Below, piece after piece: positions 61,836 to 64,000 of a DNA stretch of 64,000 nt. The notes below the pieces were generated by a model. It saw only the letters and a list, made by a program, of their open reading frames with translations. It did not search any database and was not told the DNA's origin. The stretch's first letter is position 1; each line of letters starts with the position of its first letter. Origin of the DNA: Paenibacillus taiwanensis DSM 18679 (lineage in GTDB: Bacteria > Bacillota > Bacilli > Paenibacillales > Paenibacillaceae); assembly GCF_000425125.1 (NCBI RefSeq), contig NZ_KE384310.1, positions 107,896 through 171,895 on the forward strand. Direction: 5' to 3'. The translations under genes and the position numbers were made by a program.

Positions 61836-62618
61836 ATGAGTGATGTCATTAATATCCAAGGTGTCAGTTGGAGACGAGAGGAAAGGGAACTGCTGAAAGA
61901 TGTGAATTGGCAAGTTAAAAAACAGGAGCATTGGGCTTTGCTTGGTCTAAATGGTTCAGGAAAAACAACGTTGCTAAACATTGTGAACGGATATATTTGG
62001 CCGACATCAGGTACAGTATCTGTGCTTGGCCAGCCGTACGGTGCTGTTGACCTTCGTGATCTGCGAAAGTTGATTGGCTGGGTCAGCTCATCGTTGCAGG
62101 AGAAATTGTACATGACCGATATGGCGCAGCATGTTGTTATTAGTGGGAAATACGCTACGATCGGCTTATATGAGCAGTTGCTAGAGGAAGATGAAGGACA
62201 AGCGATCGATCTTATGCGGACACTTGGCTGTGCTCACTTATGGGACCGAGAATATCGCACCTGCTCACAAGGGGAGAAGCAGAAGCTTTTAATCGCCCGT
62301 GCGCTTATGGCGAACCCGAGCATTTTGATCCTGGATGAACCGTGTAATGGGCTGGACTTATTTTCGAGGGAACGACTGCTAGACAGCATTCATACCCTGA
62401 CGTTGCAGGATCACGCTCCTACACTCATATACGTCACACATCATACAGAAGAAATATTGCCTGTGTTCACTCGCACACTGTTATTACGTCGAGGTGAAGT
62501 CGTTGGCAGCGGTGCTACTGATGAAGTGATGACTTCACAAATGTTAAGCCACTTTTTTGAGGCCCCGGTACAAGTGGAACGCCATGAACAAAGGGTGTAC
62601 GTAAGGGCTGTAAAATAA
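61836..62618 (+). CDS. ylmA: ABC ATP-binding protein, YlmA type
   Basis: A 260-aa ATPase without a permease gene beside it. The ATG at 61836 has GAGAGGAG 9 nt upstream; the longer frame from GTG 61797 is not family-like. Walker A LGLNGSGKTTLLNI, signature CSQGEKQKLLIARAL, Walker B ILILDEPCNGLDL and H loop YVTHHTEEI. YlmA-type proteins are orphan ATPases related to molybdate/iron importers (ModF-like); the transported compound, if any, is unknown. It has its own transcription start after the terminator at 61632. Confidence 0.88.
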   Translation: MSDVINIQGVSWRREERELLKDVNWQVKKQEHWALLGLNGSGKTTLLNIVNGYIWPTSGTVSVLGQPYGAVDLRDLRKLIGWVSSSLQEKLYMTDMAQHVVISGKYATIGLYEQLLEEDEGQAIDLMRTLGCAHLWDREYRTCSQGEKQKLLIARALMANPSILILDEPCNGLDLFSRERLLDSIHTLTLQDHAPTLIYVTHHTEEILPVFTRTLLLRRGEVVGSGATDEVMTSQMLSHFFEAPVQVERHEQRVYVRAVK

Positions 62619-62638
62619 ACGAACTATAGACAAGTCAG

Positions 62639-62679
62639 GCAAGAAGCACTGGGCTTCCGAGGGGGACAGTGCTCCTTGC
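62639..62679. terminator. Inverted repeat between convergent genes
   Basis: GCAAG-a-AGCACTG / CAGTGCT-c-CTTGC; six T residues come only 7 nt later. Possible terminator. Confidence 0.45.
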
Positions 62680-62708
62680 GCTGCAATTTTTTAAGTGTCT
62701 CGCAGTCG

Positions 62709-63431
62709 TTATCGAGTAAGCAAAATGTCATGGGAATACACTTCAGGGTTGCAATAGGAAATGGAATATTGAAGCGGCATGTCACGATTGTTAAAGAGCA
62801 CGGTGTGTACAACAAGGGCAGGGGACCCCGAAGGCAGGTCAAAGTAAGAGGCATAAGTGGAATCGAGGGCTACGGCCGTAAAGCTTTGAGAGCCGCGCTT
62901 GACCTGGATCCCGTTCTTCTCCAATAAATCGTAGACAGTAGGGTTCACCACATTTTCCTCGGTCAAGTAGGATGCCAGATTCATATTAAAATAGTTGTCG
63001 TCTACGATGGCACATTGTTCTTGAACTTTGATTTGCCGCTGCACTTTAATCATATCGGCGCCTTCAAACATACGCATAGCTTTAGACACTTTCGGCGGTG
63101 CAGGAATAATGCCATATTCATGCAGTTGAATACGGGGCTCCAACTGCTGCAACTGCAATTGCTCCACTAGACCAACCAAGGTAGTTGTTGTGCGTGTAAT
63201 GCTGCGTTCGGCGACAAAAGTTCCTTTACCGTGCTTCTTTTCCAGTACGCCCTCTACGACAAGCTCTCCAATGGCCTGCCGAATTGTAGTTCGGCTAAGA
63301 TGAAACATTTTTCCTAATTCGCGTTCGCTTGGAATGGCGGTACCAGAACCCCACTCTTCATTCACAATACGCTGTTTAATACTGTGCTTCAGTTGATAAT
63401 ACAAAGGTATTGGGCTTTGTAATAATTCCAT
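62709..63431 (-). CDS. GntR-family regulator with UTRA domain
   Basis: A 240-aa regulator. The ATG at 63431 has GAAGGAGG 9 nt upstream; the longer frame crosses the operator and terminator. Residues ~5-72 are the GntR winged helix (PIPLYYQLKHSIKQRIVNEE, IPSERELGKMFHLSRTTIRQ, GVLEKKHGKGTFV). Residues ~95-235 are the UTRA effector domain, which in relatives (NagR, TreR) binds a phosphosugar or similar compound. No metabolic gene is next to it in the window; the target may lie beyond the window end or be itself. Confidence 0.92.
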   Translation of the reverse strand: MELLQSPIPLYYQLKHSIKQRIVNEEWGSGTAIPSERELGKMFHLSRTTIRQAIGELVVEGVLEKKHGKGTFVAERSITRTTTTLVGLVEQLQLQQLEPRIQLHEYGIIPAPPKVSKAMRMFEGADMIKVQRQIKVQEQCAIVDDNYFNMNLASYLTEENVVNPTVYDLLEKNGIQVKRGSQSFTAVALDSTYASYFDLPSGSPALVVHTVLFNNRDMPLQYSISYCNPEVYSHDILLTR

Positions 63432-63462
63432 TTGTATGTACCTCCTTCGTTTGATTTGGGAT

Positions 63463-63484
63463 CTGGTCATATGGTCACGACCAG
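63463..63484. promoter_or_regulatory. Candidate GntR/UTRA operator
   Basis: TGGTC-AC-GACCA (63472-63483) inside a wider CTGGTC...GACCAG repeat (63463-63484). The GGTC..GACC form resembles operators of UTRA-type regulators (NagR-like TGGT..ACCA). It lies ~40 bp before the gene, so autoregulation is likely. Confidence 0.5.
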
Positions 63485-63490
63485 AAGAAC

Positions 63491-63525
63491 AAAAAAAGAC
63501 ACGATTCAGTTGTTGAATTCGTGTC
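63491..63525 (-). terminator. Intrinsic terminator upstream of the GntR gene (minus strand)
   Basis: On the minus strand GACACGA...TCGTGTC with an inner TTCA/TGAA stem is followed by seven T residues. It ends a transcript before the GntR gene: an attenuated leader, or a gene now missing. Confidence 0.8.
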
Positions 63526-63546
63526 TCCAGTGGTCTGGTCAACAGG

Positions 63547-63587
63547 AACAGGTTTTCGTTTAATAAAATTGATTAAACTAACCTGTT
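63547..63587. repeat. AT-rich inverted repeat
   Basis: AACAGGTT...AACCTGTT and, inside it, GTTTAAT...ATTAAAC form a 41-bp inverted repeat upstream of the minus-strand terminator. It could be an operator or a leader hairpin. Confidence 0.5.
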
Positions 63588-63627
63588 TACTAGGAATTAT
63601 ATGAAATGTTACACCTAATGTCAACGG

Positions 63628-63822
63628 TTAATTTCGAAGATTAGACTTGACGCTATTGGAGCGTAGTAGCCCTCTAATGTGAGGTGATTTGCTTTTGGGA
63701 CAGATGGAGTGCCTTAATAATTTGTATTTTAAACAACGCAGCAGGTCTATACGTTGGTCTACAAGCAGGTCTATAAAATGGATGACTTTTTGTATGTGTG
63801 CGTCATAATCATTCATGTGCAA
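63628..63822 (-). pseudogene. Possible remnant of an AraC-type N-terminus
   Basis: The frame reads MNDYDAHIQKVIHFIDLLVD, which recalls the start of AraC/Rob-type regulators (NDYEARIQRVIDYIEAHLD type), but it loses similarity after about 25 residues and has no SD. The rest of 63588-64000 is AT-rich and shows no gene. Low confidence. Confidence 0.22.
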
Positions 63823-64000
63823 GAATAGGTATGAGGTATTAGTTAAGTAAGTGGAGTATAACCTGAAGTTATTTAGTTATGTAGTTATTTACAAATAAAT
63901 AAGGGTTATAAAATAAAAGGAATAGTATCATTTAATTGTTAAGTTAGTTTCGATTGGGATTGGAAGTCGTATATAATGAGTGAAGGACAAAATTGCATGT

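Noticed and set aside
1-64000. CRISPR arrays, insertion sequences, prophage, tRNA or rRNA genes
   Set aside because: I saw no regular direct-repeat/spacer pattern, transposase, integrase, phage structural gene, tRNA cloverleaf or rRNA sequence in the window.

Overview
The window looks like chromosome of a Paenibacillus-type, endospore-forming Firmicute. Signs of this are three S-layer homology modules, an LPXTG adhesin, copper-amine-oxidase 'stalk' domains, CAP/YkwD proteins, spore-coat transglutaminase, TTG/GTG starts behind strong Shine-Dalgarno (SD) sequences, SigA-type promoters, and tandem boxes matching the Spo0A consensus. I see no tRNA, rRNA, insertion sequence, prophage or CRISPR array.

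1-11 kb is a cell-surface block. It holds the end of an SLH protein, a 1562-aa sortase-anchored adhesin with five SpaA/Cna-B domains, a c-di-GMP-I (GEMM) riboswitch with its own terminator in front of a secreted CAP protein, a small PPC-like secreted protein followed by a relic of a second CAP gene, and a bicovalent-FAD (BBE-type) oxidoreductase. 11-14 kb holds a YebC-family protein, spore transglutaminase (tgl) and uridine kinase (udk).

14-20 kb is an efflux/resistance block. One part is a TetR/MFS pair sharing a palindromic, overlapping divergent promoter. The other is an MFS - macrolide-type glycosyltransferase - MarR module, whose two consensus promoters carry the same operator-like motif. 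20-30 kb holds a Fur-boxed siderophore-type esterase, a membrane protein behind twin 0A-like boxes, an M23 peptidase, a self-regulated TetR-DUF3995 operon, AsnC/MBL genes, RNase HI and a SigA paralogue that lacks region 1.1. 30-43 kb holds a large eight-repeat stalk protein, ChbG deacetylase, YdjO behind a leader terminator, DUF445, an XRE-cupin/DoxX/DODA-dioxygenase set, hydrolases, an orphan promoter-leader-terminator unit and a 57-aa small ORF coupled to a phosphoesterase.

43.8-46.0 kb is the most unusual locus. A radical SAM protein with an incomplete SPASM-like tail lies upstream of a protein that reads as a subtilase without its catalytic serine, fused to an acyl-carrier-like domain without its phosphopantetheine serine. 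This looks like a peptide-maturation (RiPP-type) pair without a recognisable precursor. 46-57 kb holds a SWIM-SNF2 helicase, a lipoprotein-acetyltransferase chimera, a GNAT fused to about 890 residues of beta-rich sequence and coupled to an amidohydrolase, and a secreted papain-like (C39-type) protease. 58-62.6 kb is a two-component system with an ABC exporter (YcbLMNO-like) followed by a YlmA-type ATPase. The window ends with a GntR/UTRA regulator behind stacked inverted repeats.

All identifications come from reading motifs and recalled family patterns; no database search was run.
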